Positions 49,540 to 59,363 of a stretch of 64,000 nucleotides of DNA are shown in pieces. Made by a program: the position numbers and the translations under genes. Within the stretch, counting starts at the first letter, position 1; each line of letters opens with the position of its first letter. The notes under the pieces are model-generated. The model did no database searches. It saw only the letters and a program-made list of their open reading frames with translations, and was not told the DNA's origin. Origin of the DNA: an uncultured Clostridia bacterium (GTDB lineage: Bacteria; Bacillota; Clostridia; Oscillospirales; Ruminococcaceae); the NCBI GenBank assembly GCA_947631455.1, contig CANRLH010000003.1, positions 186,001 to 250,000 on the forward strand, given 5' to 3'.

Positions 49540-50805
49540 CTAAATACAGCCTCTGTTTTTCATTTCCTGTGCCGCAAGCATTACGCCAAGCCTTCCGGTC
49601 GGATATGTAAGGCCTCCTTGCAGCCATGCGGCAAACGGCTCTCTTATAGGCGCATCTGCCGAAAGCTCAATAGACGCTCCCATTGTAAAAGCTCCCGCCG
49701 CCATTATCACCTTACTGTCATATCCCGGCATATCCCATGCTTCCGGAATAGCAAAGCTGTCGACAGGCGAGCCCTTTTGAATTCCCTGACAAAACGCAGT
49801 AAGATTTTCCTCGTTTTTTAAAAGAACAGACGCTATAATATCCGTTCTCTTTTCGTCGCTTTTGGGAAGCGTTTTAAAGCCCAGCAGTTCAAAAAAACGG
49901 CAGGCAAACACAGAGGTTTTCAGCGCCTCACACACAGTCCGGGGCGCAAGGAAAAATCCTAGCAATATCTCTCTTGTCATATTTAAAGAACAGCCTACCT
50001 CTTTTCCCATTCCGACACAGGTAAGTCTGTCTGCGCACATTTCAACAAGATCGGCACGACCTGCTATGTAACCCCCTGTCTGTGCTATTCCGCCGCCCGG
50101 ATTTTTTATAAGCGATCCGACGATTAAATCAGCACCGACATCTGTTGGCTCCTTTTCCTCTGCAAACTCACCGTAGCAATTATCCACTATGACGATAATA
50201 TCATTATTCGATTGTTTTGCAGTTTTTACTATCTTCTCTATTATCTCAATGCTTAATGACGGCCTTAACGAATATCCTCTTGAGCGCTGAATGTAAAGTA
50301 CCTTTGCCGCTCCTGAGCACTCTTTGATTTTTTCATAATCCGGCATACCGTCTGTAAGCAGATCAATTTGGGCATACTTTATGCCAAAGTCTTTAAGCGA
50401 GCCTTTGCCGCTTTTTCCGTCAATCCCGATAACGCCCTCCAGCGTGTCATACGGCGCACCGGTTGCGCAAAGCAAAGTATCATTCGGGCGCAGTATACCG
50501 AAGAGCGCAGTAGAAAGAGCGTGAGTTCCGTTTACAAAATTATGCCTTACTATCGCGTCCTCAGCGCCAAAAGCATCTGCATAAACTTTATCTGCGATAT
50601 CTCTTCCCAGATCATCGTATCCGTAGCCGTTTGTACCCTTTAAACAAGCCTCGCTGACCTTGTTCTTTATAAACGAATAAAGCACCTTTTCACCGTTTAT
50701 TTTTGCGGTTTCCTCAATTTTGCTAAACTGCTCGCATGATTCCTTTTCAGCGATATCCGCAAGCTCTCTTATTCTTTCATCTATGTCAAAATATCCGCTT
50801 TGCAT
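49540..50805 (-). CDS. Methionine gamma-lyase / 'aluminum resistance' family PLP protein
   Basis: GYGYDDLGRD, VRHNFVNGTHAL, IVIVDNCYGEFAEEKEPTDVGADLIVGSLIKNPGGGIAQTGGYIAG. Confidence 0.93.
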   Translation of the reverse strand: MQSGYFDIDERIRELADIAEKESCEQFSKIEETAKINGEKVLYSFIKNKVSEACLKGTNGYGYDDLGRDIADKVYADAFGAEDAIVRHNFVNGTHALSTALFGILRPNDTLLCATGAPYDTLEGVIGIDGKSGKGSLKDFGIKYAQIDLLTDGMPDYEKIKECSGAAKVLYIQRSRGYSLRPSLSIEIIEKIVKTAKQSNNDIIVIVDNCYGEFAEEKEPTDVGADLIVGSLIKNPGGGIAQTGGYIAGRADLVEMCADRLTCVGMGKEVGCSLNMTREILLGFFLAPRTVCEALKTSVFACRFFELLGFKTLPKSDEKRTDIIASVLLKNEENLTAFCQGIQKGSPVDSFAIPEAWDMPGYDSKVIMAAGAFTMGASIELSADAPIREPFAAWLQGGLTYPTGRLGVMLAAQEMKNRGCI

Positions 50806-50806
50806 T

Positions 50807-51592
50807 TTAAATATTCTCCTCAACATTTCTTAACTCAAGAACTATGTCATCGTTTACCGGTTCAAATCCTATTTCGGTATAATAGCTCACGTTGTAGCTT
50901 CTGGCGTAAAGGCGTACCTTGAAGCCGTCTGCGTTCAGCTTTTCACCGATCCAATACAAAAGCTCCCTTGCGTGATGCTTTCCGCGCTGTGATGGAATCG
51001 TTGCAACGTGTCCCACAAATGCGATATCATCGATAATATACTGTATAGTTGCACTCGAATAACATCCAAGCGTGAAGCTTTGAGAAAGCCCTCTTCTTAT
51101 CCTGTGAGAGGTGTCCGTTAGCCATAAGTCCTTTGTCTGTTTAATTATCGGGAAGCTTGTCTGTAATATCTCAAACACATCGTCAAGCTTTGGTGTTTCG
51201 TTCACATTGATTTTGGGGATCCGAGATGAACATCTGAACTCGAACTCCACTCTTTTAAAATCCCTGTAATCACTTTGAACAAGGTCGTAAAGCCGATATG
51301 CGTATCTTAAATCAAGCTCAACGGTAAAAGGCTTTGTCATATTGACAAATATCGAGAGCTCTGTGATATCCTGTTCTGAAAAGACCTTATTACTAAAAGC
51401 TGATACTACCATTGAAGAATTAAAAAGCGAAATAAGTCCTTTTACATCATCGCCGTCCTTCACAAGGAAAAATCTGCAAAAATCGTATTTTGTACCATAT
51501 GCAATAAAATGAGAACGGATCCTTCTTGAGTAATGACTTGATTCAAGTCCTGCCAAAAGCTCTTTATCTATATCCTTTGTTTGAGTTATCAT
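50807..51592 (-). CDS. GNAT-family N-acetyltransferase
   Basis: C-terminal VGHVATIPSQRGKHHARELLYWIGEKL..YARSYNVSYYTEIGFEPV. Confidence 0.85.
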   Translation of the reverse strand: MITQTKDIDKELLAGLESSHYSRRIRSHFIAYGTKYDFCRFFLVKDGDDVKGLISLFNSSMVVSAFSNKVFSEQDITELSIFVNMTKPFTVELDLRYAYRLYDLVQSDYRDFKRVEFEFRCSSRIPKINVNETPKLDDVFEILQTSFPIIKQTKDLWLTDTSHRIRRGLSQSFTLGCYSSATIQYIIDDIAFVGHVATIPSQRGKHHARELLYWIGEKLNADGFKVRLYARSYNVSYYTEIGFEPVNDDIVLELRNVEENI

Positions 51593-51598
51593 TAAGTC

Positions 51599-52609
51599 TT
51601 AAATCCTTTGAATAAGTTGTCTTATAAGCTCATAGGAGCTTTCAATGTCACGCACATCCGCAACCGACGACGGCGAATGTATATATCTGCACGGAAGAGA
51701 AATGGCTATGGTTTTTACTCCGCCCCTTGCAGTGTGGATCGCTCCGGCATCATTTCCTCCAGCGATCATTGTTTTGGTCTGACATGGGATTCCCTTCTCA
51801 TCTGCAATATCAAATGCAAGCTTGTAAAGCTCCTTTGAATAAATAGTGGATCTGTCCATAAACGAAACTGCCGGGCCTTTTCCCTGAACACAAACCCTTT
51901 TCTCTCCCTCAGCGCCGGGAATGTCAGAGGCAGTAGTTGCCTCAATCACCACAGCCACATCCGGATTTATGCTGTAAGCCGCCGCTTTTGCACCTCTTAA
52001 ACCTACCTCCTCCTGCACCAAAAATGCAAAGCAGGTATCATATTCAATTTCCGACTGTATAAGCTTTATCATTACGGCACAGCCAAATCGGTCGTCTATT
52101 GCCTTTGCCTTTATTTTATTTTTGCATAGCTTAACGAAATCAGAATCAAATGCTATGCTGTCACCGGGCTTTACATACTTTTGCGCCTGAGCTTTGTCAG
52201 AAGCCCCGATATCTACGCTTAATGCGCTCAACTTAGGCGCTTTGTCTCTTTCATCTTTTGAAATATTGTGAATTGCGGCAGAGCCGACAACACCGCTTAT
52301 GCGTCTGTCACCCACACGCACTTTTTTTCCGAGTATCACCGCAGGTTCAATTCCTCCAACCGCGCTTACATTAAGGCTTCCATCGTCGTTTATACTCGTG
52401 ACGATAAGACCTACCTCGTCCATATGCGCTGACACCATAAGTCTTTTTTCCGGCTCTTTTCTGCCCTTCTTAACAGCGATGATATTTCCGAGATTGTCAA
52501 CGGTATAATCGCAAAAGTCTTTTATTTTGTCAATTATATATTCTCTTACTCTGCCCTCGTCGCCGGAAATTCCGTCAATCAGGCACAGATCTTTTAAAAG
52601 ACTGGTCAT
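51599..52609 (-). CDS. M42-family metallopeptidase (copy A)
   Basis: SGDEGRVREYI, VSAHMDEVGLIV, KAIDDRFGCAVM, VQEEVGLRGAKAAAY. Confidence 0.93.
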   Translation of the reverse strand: MTSLLKDLCLIDGISGDEGRVREYIIDKIKDFCDYTVDNLGNIIAVKKGRKEPEKRLMVSAHMDEVGLIVTSINDDGSLNVSAVGGIEPAVILGKKVRVGDRRISGVVGSAAIHNISKDERDKAPKLSALSVDIGASDKAQAQKYVKPGDSIAFDSDFVKLCKNKIKAKAIDDRFGCAVMIKLIQSEIEYDTCFAFLVQEEVGLRGAKAAAYSINPDVAVVIEATTASDIPGAEGEKRVCVQGKGPAVSFMDRSTIYSKELYKLAFDIADEKGIPCQTKTMIAGGNDAGAIHTARGGVKTIAISLPCRYIHSPSSVADVRDIESSYELIRQLIQRI

Positions 52610-53628
52610 ATAGCACCCTCCTTTAAAAACTCAGCAATCAATCTTGCAGCGTTCTCAATATCCAAAACCGATACGACCTCTACCGGAGTGTGCATATATT
52701 TTATCGGAACAGATACTGTGGCTGTCATTACTCCCGCGCGGGATACACCGATAGCATCAGCATCGGTTCCGGTTTCACCGCCCATGACCTCAGTCTGATA
52801 CGGCAGTTTATTTTTCTCGGCAACATCTATCAACGCGCATGATAAATCTTTTGACAAAGTCGGTGAAACACCTATCATTGCGCCTTTGCCCATATCGCCG
52901 CACTTGTTTTTATCCTCTCCCTTTGCGTTTGCAAAGGAAACGTCAACTGCTATTGCAAGGTCACAGCAGGCTAAATACGATGTCATTTTTGCACCGCCCT
53001 CACCCGTTTCTTCCATACAGGAAAAAGCCACCGCAATGTCGTACTTGCTCTCCTTTCCGACAAGCTCAAGCGCACGCAAAACGGTTACTATGCCCGCTCT
53101 GTCATCTACTGCGGCCGAGGTGATCCTGTCGCCGAGAAGCTCGGCAGGCTCGGTACTGAAAACCGCTCTTGTTCCCAACGGGATCATGCTCTTCGCCTGT
53201 TTTGGGTCAAGCCCCGCGTCAATATAAAGCTCATCAATGGTGGGCGCTTTATCACTGTCGGCGGAAAGATGCGGCGGTATCGATGTTATCACGCCTTTTA
53301 TCTCACCGCCCGGCGCAAGAATAATAACCTCCTGCGCGGGCAGAAGCCTTGTATCGATCCCACCCACAGGAGAAAATTTTAAGAACCCGTCCTCGGTCAC
53401 ATAGTTTATGATAAAACCAATCTGGTCTATATGAGCGTCAAGAAGTATTTTCTTTTTTTCTCCACTATTAGAAAACTTTGTCTCTCCGAAAACATTTCCA
53501 AAACTGTCAACCGTTACGTTATCCAAATACTTACAAAGAAGCTTTTTTGCCGCTTTGCTTGCGGCGTGCTCATCGCCGCTCACACCGTGCGCTTTACAAA
53601 GCTCAATAAGCGTTTTATTTATATCCAT
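52606..53628 (-). CDS. M42-family metallopeptidase (copy B)
   Basis: VSGDEHAASKAAKKLL, LDAHIDQIGFIINYV, AAVDDRAGIVTVL, SCMEETGEGGAKM. Confidence 0.92.
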   Translation of the reverse strand: MDINKTLIELCKAHGVSGDEHAASKAAKKLLCKYLDNVTVDSFGNVFGETKFSNSGEKKKILLDAHIDQIGFIINYVTEDGFLKFSPVGGIDTRLLPAQEVIILAPGGEIKGVITSIPPHLSADSDKAPTIDELYIDAGLDPKQAKSMIPLGTRAVFSTEPAELLGDRITSAAVDDRAGIVTVLRALELVGKESKYDIAVAFSCMEETGEGGAKMTSYLACCDLAIAVDVSFANAKGEDKNKCGDMGKGAMIGVSPTLSKDLSCALIDVAEKNKLPYQTEVMGGETGTDADAIGVSRAGVMTATVSVPIKYMHTPVEVVSVLDIENAARLIAEFLKEGAI

Positions 53629-53645
53629 ATTTCAATGATCCTTTT

Positions 53646-55064
53646 TTACAGCTCGTTTACTATTTTCTTAAAGTGATTTCCTCTTTCCTCAAACATTCTG
53701 TACTTATCAAAGCTTGTGCAAGCAGGAGAAAGTGAAACTATATCTCCTTCTTTTGCATTTTCCCGTGCTATTTTTACAGCTTCCTCCATTTCCGTTGCTT
53801 CCTTTATAACAATGTTGCTCTCTGAAAAGCCGTCCGCGCTCTCTACCGCCGTTTTTATAGCATTCGCCGTCTCTCCCATTACTATCAAAAGCTTAACTTT
53901 TTCTAAAATAAGCGGCGCCATCGGTGCAAATGAAATTCCCTTGTCTCTTCCGCCCATTATTACTATCATTTTTCTGTCAAAAGAATTAAGCCCTGCCATT
54001 ACTCTTGTAGGACTTGAGGCGATAGAATCATTATAATATCGTACTCCGTCAAGCTCTCTGACAAACTCGATCCTGTGCTCAACGCCGCCGAACTCCTTTG
54101 CGGTTGAAGCTATGCCTTCAAGCGTAACATCTCCCCATGTCAGAGCGATGGCTGTCAGAAAATTTTCAACATTGTGGATACCCGGTATTCTTATATCATT
54201 TTTGTGAACGATTTTCGTAACGCTTCCTCTGTCGTTATAGCAAAGCCATCCGTCACTGTCAAGAAAGCTGCCGTTTTCCGGAGTAGTATGCCTTGAAAAG
54301 TAGCTGAGTCTGCCCCTGACTATCGGCGCTAATTTTTTTGTGTTATCATTGTCAAGATTTAAAACTGCCTTTGAAAAAGCAGACTGATGCCTCAGGATAT
54401 TACACTTTGCGTCGATATACTCTTCCATTGTTTTGTGAACATTCAAGTGATTGGGCGTAATGTTTGTTATAGCCGCGGCGTATGGCGATTCCCGCATTGA
54501 TATAAGCTGAAACGACGAAAGCTCAACAACTGCAACATCGTCCTCACCTATCTCCTCAATACGGCTCAGAAGCGGTTTTCCGATATTACCGCCCAAGATA
54601 ACCTTTTTTCCGTCCCTTTCAAAGAACTCCTTGACAAGAGTCGTGGTGGTGCTTTTTCCGTCGCTTCCGGTTATAGCATAGATCTTACACGGACAGAGTT
54701 CAAAAAAAAGCTCGGTTTCACTCGTAACTACGATGCCCTTTTCTCTCGCGGCAATGATGTCCGGGTGATTAAAATACATTCCCGGCGTGCGGAAAATGAT
54801 ATCCGCCTGCATTATGCCGTTTATGTAATTATCTTTACCGAGAAAAAACTTTGCGCCTTTTTTTGACAATTCATCATAAAGCTCATCAGGAAACTTGTCC
54901 TTTGAAGCTACCGTATCATCCATAAGCGTTTTTACATCGCACACGGAAACATCAAGCCCTTTGTCAAGAAAAAGCCTGATAAGATCGTTATGGCTCACTC
55001 CAACGCCGATAAAAGAAATCTTTTTACCTTTTAAATATTCAAAAAAGCGGGTAACTCTGCTCAT
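53646..55064 (-). CDS. murD: UDP-N-acetylmuramoylalanine--D-glutamate ligase
   Basis: AITGSDGKSTTTTLVKEF, NITPNHLNVHKTMEEYIDAK, GVEHRIEFV, SLSPACTSFDKYRMFEERGNHFK. Confidence 0.95.
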   Translation of the reverse strand: MSRVTRFFEYLKGKKISFIGVGVSHNDLIRLFLDKGLDVSVCDVKTLMDDTVASKDKFPDELYDELSKKGAKFFLGKDNYINGIMQADIIFRTPGMYFNHPDIIAAREKGIVVTSETELFFELCPCKIYAITGSDGKSTTTTLVKEFFERDGKKVILGGNIGKPLLSRIEEIGEDDVAVVELSSFQLISMRESPYAAAITNITPNHLNVHKTMEEYIDAKCNILRHQSAFSKAVLNLDNDNTKKLAPIVRGRLSYFSRHTTPENGSFLDSDGWLCYNDRGSVTKIVHKNDIRIPGIHNVENFLTAIALTWGDVTLEGIASTAKEFGGVEHRIEFVRELDGVRYYNDSIASSPTRVMAGLNSFDRKMIVIMGGRDKGISFAPMAPLILEKVKLLIVMGETANAIKTAVESADGFSESNIVIKEATEMEEAVKIARENAKEGDIVSLSPACTSFDKYRMFEERGNHFKKIVNEL

Positions 55065-55274
55065 TGTTAATCTCCTTACGATTTTGTTCATTTTTATCCT
55101 ATTTTATTATATACCAGATTCACAAAAATAGCAATATTATTTTGTCTATTTTTTCAGATTATTATGCTAAGTTTTACATACTTATGGTTCGATTAAATAC
55201 CCTTCACCCCAAAGCTTTTTTACCGAAAGTAAAATTAAAAATTAAAAAATATCTTTTAATTTGTCCCATATCTA

Positions 55275-55303
55275 TTGTAATTGGCCGACAAATGCTTTAT
55301 AAT
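55275..55303 (+). promoter_or_regulatory. Candidate distal promoter of prs (TTGTAA-17-TATAAT)
   Basis: -35 55275-55280, -10 55298-55303. Confidence 0.5.
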
Positions 55304-55407
55304 GAAACTGTAAGAACTTGTCTTATACCTTTCAGATATACCTAAAGATAAGATTTTACGTAAGCTCAAAACGGTTGACCCGTTTTATGCTACTGTTTTG
55401 GTTTTGC

Positions 55408-55436
55408 TTGACAAACTTCTTTTGATTCATTATCAT
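55408..55436 (+). promoter_or_regulatory. Candidate proximal promoter of prs (TTGACA-17-TATCAT)
   Basis: -35 55408-55413, -10 55431-55436. Confidence 0.6.
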
Positions 55437-55506
55437 AATAATATGCAAAACTTAAAGCTTTAGCTGAGATCGCTCTATTTAATTCATCAAAAAGTGAGGT
55501 ACAAAA

Positions 55507-56640
55507 ATGGAAAACACATCCTTGTTTGACAGACAGACTCAGGTCGCTCCGCTTGGAATAATAGCTATGGACTCTTCAAAAGAGCTTGGAGCAAAAATAA
55601 GCGGATACCTGTCTCAGTGGGCGAAAGAATCAGGGCTAGGTGAAAACAACTATATGATCGACGTTTCCTGCCCGAGATTTGCTTCCGGCGACGGAAAGGG
55701 CATCATTCGCCAGACAGTCAGGGGAAAGGATCTGTTTATCCTCATAGACGTCGGAAATTACAGCTGCAAATACAAGCTTTTTGACAACACAAACTCAATG
55801 TCGCCGGACGATCACTTTGAGGATCTGAAAAGAATCATTCAGGCGGCAAGCGGAAAAGCTCACAGGATAAATGTTATTATGCCTATCCTGTACGGTGGCA
55901 GGCAGCACAAGAGAAGCTATCGGGAATCGCTTGACTGTGCGGTAGCTCTTCAGGAGCTTGAGGCGATGGGCGTTTCAAACATACTTACTTTTGACGCTCA
56001 CGACCCAAGAGTTATGAACGCGATACCTCTTATGGGCTTTGACAACGTAATACCCTCCTATCAGGTTTTAAAGTCAATGTTTAAAAATATAAAGGATCTT
56101 AACACCGACAAGCAGCACTTTATGGTCGTGTCCCCCGATGAAGGCGCTATCAACAGAAATATGTACTACGCTTCGATTCTCGGAGTAGACCTGGGAATGT
56201 TTTACAAAAGACGCGATTACTCAATCATTGTAAACGGCAGGAACCCAATCGTCGCTCACGAGTATATGGGAAACGACGTTTCCGGCAAGGACATATTTAT
56301 CGCCGACGACATTATATCCTCCGGCGAATCTGTTCTGGATATTGCTCACGAACTTAAAAAGAGAAACGCAAGAAAAATTTATGCTTACGCAACCTACGCT
56401 ATATTTACAAACGGACTTGAAACATTCGATAAGGCTCATAACGAAGGTATCTTAGACGGTGTGTTCGGCACAAACCTTACATACCGCACCCCTCAGTTAC
56501 TTGAAAGAGATTGGTTTTATGAAGTGGACGTTTCAAAGTACATAGCTTACTTCATAGCGGCTTTAAATCATGATATGTCTATTGAGCGTGTCATCGACCC
56601 CGCAAAGAAAATTCACGCTCTGCTTGATAGATACAGATAA
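55507..56640 (+). CDS. prs: Ribose-phosphate pyrophosphokinase, divergent long subtype
   Basis: IFIADDIISSGESVLDIAHELKKRNARKIYAYATYAIFTNGLETF; FDAHDPRV at the usual DLHxxQIQGFF position; 377 aa. Confidence 0.85.
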   Translation: MENTSLFDRQTQVAPLGIIAMDSSKELGAKISGYLSQWAKESGLGENNYMIDVSCPRFASGDGKGIIRQTVRGKDLFILIDVGNYSCKYKLFDNTNSMSPDDHFEDLKRIIQAASGKAHRINVIMPILYGGRQHKRSYRESLDCAVALQELEAMGVSNILTFDAHDPRVMNAIPLMGFDNVIPSYQVLKSMFKNIKDLNTDKQHFMVVSPDEGAINRNMYYASILGVDLGMFYKRRDYSIIVNGRNPIVAHEYMGNDVSGKDIFIADDIISSGESVLDIAHELKKRNARKIYAYATYAIFTNGLETFDKAHNEGILDGVFGTNLTYRTPQLLERDWFYEVDVSKYIAYFIAALNHDMSIERVIDPAKKIHALLDRYR

Positions 56641-56646
56641 CAGTAA

Positions 56647-56678
56647 GACCCGACAGCAAAACACTGTCGGGTCTTTTT
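56647..56678 (+). terminator. Intrinsic terminator after prs
   Basis: gacccgacag-caaaaca-ctgtcgggtc-ttttt. Confidence 0.92.
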
Positions 56679-58760
56679 CTACTCCCGGATACTCAACGCC
56701 CTGAGTGAGTTGAGAACACACATAAGCGCCACGCCTACATCAGCGAAGACGGCCGCCCACATATTGGCATATCCCAATGCGCCGAGTATCAGCACCAGGA
56801 TCTTAATAAATATAGCAAATACTATATTCGCCTTAACTATCCTCATGGTCTTTTTACATACGTTTATCAGAGTCGTTATCTTCCCTACATCGTCGTTCAT
56901 AATAACTGCGTCTGCGGTCTCGATCGCAATATCTGATCCAAGCGCTCCCATAGAAATCCCTATATCTGCTCTTGCCAACACCGGAGCATCGTTTATTCCG
57001 TCTCCTGCAAAGGCTGTTACCTCTTTGGTTTTGAGCATCTGCTCAATATACTCTACCTTGCCTTCCGGCAAAAGCTCAGAGCGATACTTTGCAACGCCAA
57101 GCCGCTTTGCAACAGACGACGCGGCCAATTCTCTGTCGCCTGTAAGCATTACAGTCTCAACACCCATATCGTTAAGCCTCGATATCATACTGCGGGCGTT
57201 TTGCTTTATATCATCTTCAAGAGCTACTCTTCCTATGAATTTACCGTCATATCCCACATATACGCATGTGTTTGCGCTCTCCTTATCATCCGTATCTATG
57301 CCGTTTTCAGAAAGCAGCCGTCTGTTTCCTGCCAACAGAGTTTTACCGCCAAACATTTCTTTAACTCCCCTGCCGGAAATCTCGGTCACATGTGAAACCA
57401 AAGATTCGTCTAATGTTCCTCCGCGTCCGATGTATTCATCTACTATGCTTTTTGCTATCGGATGGTTTGAGTTGAGTTCTGCATATGCACAATACTTTAA
57501 AACGTCTTTCTCATCGGCGTTTATGCCTGCGATCGAGCTTACCTTGAATTTTCCCGATGTAAGCGTTCCCGTTTTGTCAAATGCTATACGCCTGACGTTT
57601 GACATGATTTCTATGTTGTTAGCGCCCTTTATAAGTATTCCCTTCCTTGATGCTCCGCCAATTCCTGCAAAAAATCCTAACGGTACGGAAACGACAAGTG
57701 CGCACGGGCAGGAAACAACAAGGAACAGAAGCGATCTGTATCCCCAGTTTTTAAAAGCATCAAACGAAAATCCGGACGCCAGATAAGGAATAAACACCAG
57801 CATCAGCGCGCAGATCACCACAACAGGAGTATATATTTTCGCAAACTTCGTTATAAAGCGCTCTGTTTTAGCTTTCTTCGCCGACGCGTTTTCTACCATA
57901 TCCAGAATTTTAGACATTGCTGACTCGGAAAACGGCCTTATGACCTCTAGCTCAACCGTTTTTGACAGGCTTATGCTGCCGGACAAAACCTCGCTGTTTT
58001 CACCTACTGAAACAGGTACGGATTCTCCGGTGAGTGCAGACATATCAAAGTCAGCATCAGTTCCCAAAAGCTTGCAGTCAAGCGGAACTCTCTCTCCGGC
58101 TTTCAACACCACAACATCAGAGATCTTAACCTGCTCAGGCGCAAGTGATATTATCTCGCCATCACGCTTTACGCTGACCTTGTCAGGTCGCAGCTCAAGG
58201 AGGCTTGTTATTGACTTTCTTGAACGCTTGACAGCATAGCTTTGAAAAAACTCTCCTATCTGATAAAAAATCATTACGGCAGCCGCCTCGCGGTAATCTC
58301 CCAATGCAAACGCTCCGGCTGTTGCGACGGTCATCAAAAAGCACTCGTCAAACGGACGAAGCTTTATTGTGTTTCTTATGCAGTTTATGACAACATCATA
58401 TCCCGAAACGGCATACGCCAAAACTATAAGGATTATACTGACTGACAGTGATATCTTCGGGATAAAAGAAGCCGCAAATATCAAAAGCGCCGCTATCAGC
58501 CTTATAAAGTCAAAAAGCGTCGTCTCTTCCCCGCTGTCGGATCCGGCAGCTTCAACCACCTTAACATCCGGCTCGATTTCCTTTACTATGTTCTTTATGT
58601 CTGAAATTGCGGATTTTGAAACCTCCTCATATGTGAGCTTCTTTGTCATAAAGTTAAGCTCGCTGTTTTTAACTGAAGAAAGTTTTTTGATCCTGTCTGC
58701 GATTTTTTCAGTGCAGTTTGGGCAATCAAGCCCCTTGAAATACAAAGTAGTCTTTTCCAT
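56679..58760 (-). CDS. cadA: Heavy-metal P1B-type ATPase (Zn/Cd/Pb, CadA/ZntA-like)
   Basis: HMA GLDCPNCTEKIADRIK, SCPCALVVSVP, FDKTGTLTSGKF, AFAGDGINDAPVLARADIGISMG. Confidence 0.93.
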   Translation of the reverse strand: MEKTTLYFKGLDCPNCTEKIADRIKKLSSVKNSELNFMTKKLTYEEVSKSAISDIKNIVKEIEPDVKVVEAAGSDSGEETTLFDFIRLIAALLIFAASFIPKISLSVSIILIVLAYAVSGYDVVINCIRNTIKLRPFDECFLMTVATAGAFALGDYREAAAVMIFYQIGEFFQSYAVKRSRKSITSLLELRPDKVSVKRDGEIISLAPEQVKISDVVVLKAGERVPLDCKLLGTDADFDMSALTGESVPVSVGENSEVLSGSISLSKTVELEVIRPFSESAMSKILDMVENASAKKAKTERFITKFAKIYTPVVVICALMLVFIPYLASGFSFDAFKNWGYRSLLFLVVSCPCALVVSVPLGFFAGIGGASRKGILIKGANNIEIMSNVRRIAFDKTGTLTSGKFKVSSIAGINADEKDVLKYCAYAELNSNHPIAKSIVDEYIGRGGTLDESLVSHVTEISGRGVKEMFGGKTLLAGNRRLLSENGIDTDDKESANTCVYVGYDGKFIGRVALEDDIKQNARSMISRLNDMGVETVMLTGDRELAASSVAKRLGVAKYRSELLPEGKVEYIEQMLKTKEVTAFAGDGINDAPVLARADIGISMGALGSDIAIETADAVIMNDDVGKITTLINVCKKTMRIVKANIVFAIFIKILVLILGALGYANMWAAVFADVGVALMCVLNSLRALSIRE

Positions 58761-58779
58761 AAAGCATCACCTTAATATG

Positions 58780-59142
58780 TTATTCATTTATATGCTCAAG
58801 CGCCATAGCGATTATAGTATTTACGTGTTCGTCCGCAATTGAATAAATAACGCTTTTTCCCTCTCTGCGGTATTTTACAAGACGTGCCTGTTTTAAAACT
58901 CTGAGCTGATGTGAAACCGCCGACTGCGTAACATCTACTAATTCTACAATATCGCAGACACACATTTCTCCCTTTACCAGTGTAAACAGTATTCTAAGCC
59001 TTGTTGCATCACCAAGGATCTTAAAAAGCTCCGATAAGTCATAAGCTTCCTCAGCACCAAGAACCTCATTTTCAAGTTTCTTTACTTTGTCGATATTCTT
59101 TCCGCCGCACTCTTTATGCTCGTTTATCATTTTGTCTGACAT
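58780..59142 (-). CDS. ArsR/SmtB-family metal-responsive repressor
   Basis: LFKILGDATRLRILFTLVKGEMCVCDIVELVDVTQSAVSHQLRVLKQARLVKYRREGKSVIYSI. Confidence 0.94.
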   Translation of the reverse strand: MSDKMINEHKECGGKNIDKVKKLENEVLGAEEAYDLSELFKILGDATRLRILFTLVKGEMCVCDIVELVDVTQSAVSHQLRVLKQARLVKYRREGKSVIYSIADEHVNTIIAMALEHINE

Positions 59143-59155
59143 GATTACCTCCTAC

Positions 59156-59175
59156 ATATGAATAATTGCTCATAT
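59156..59175 (-). promoter_or_regulatory. ArsR/SmtB-type operator
   Basis: ATATGAATAATTGCTCATAT vs family consensus ATATGAACANNTGTTCATAT. Confidence 0.75.
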
Positions 59176-59178
59176 ATT

Positions 59179-59206
59179 ATTGTACCACATGTTTTAGATT
59201 TGTCAA
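59179..59206 (-). promoter_or_regulatory. Promoter of arsR-cadA (TTGACA-16-TACAAT)
   Basis: Reverse strand -35 59201-59206, -10 59179-59184. Confidence 0.7.
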
Positions 59207-59363
59207 GCGTTTTTTCATATTTTTTTACAAACATAATAAAAGTAATTAAGTGCATCGGCTTTAACCTGATTAACATACATTTTAATTATTCAGTAGACAA
59301 ACTTTTTTCAATATGATATACTTTCAATTGTGAGTGAAATCCGAATTTATAAGGGTGATAAAT

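Noticed and set aside
51599-53628. Tandem M42 peptidases as a recent duplication
   Set aside because: The two sequences are clearly divergent outside catalytic motifs; tandem M42 genes are not unusual in Clostridia.
56710-57786. 358-aa plus-strand ORF antisense to the CadA-type ATPase
   Set aside because: Mirror of a well-conserved coding gene; Ser/Pro/Thr-rich low-information translation, no RBS or promoter.
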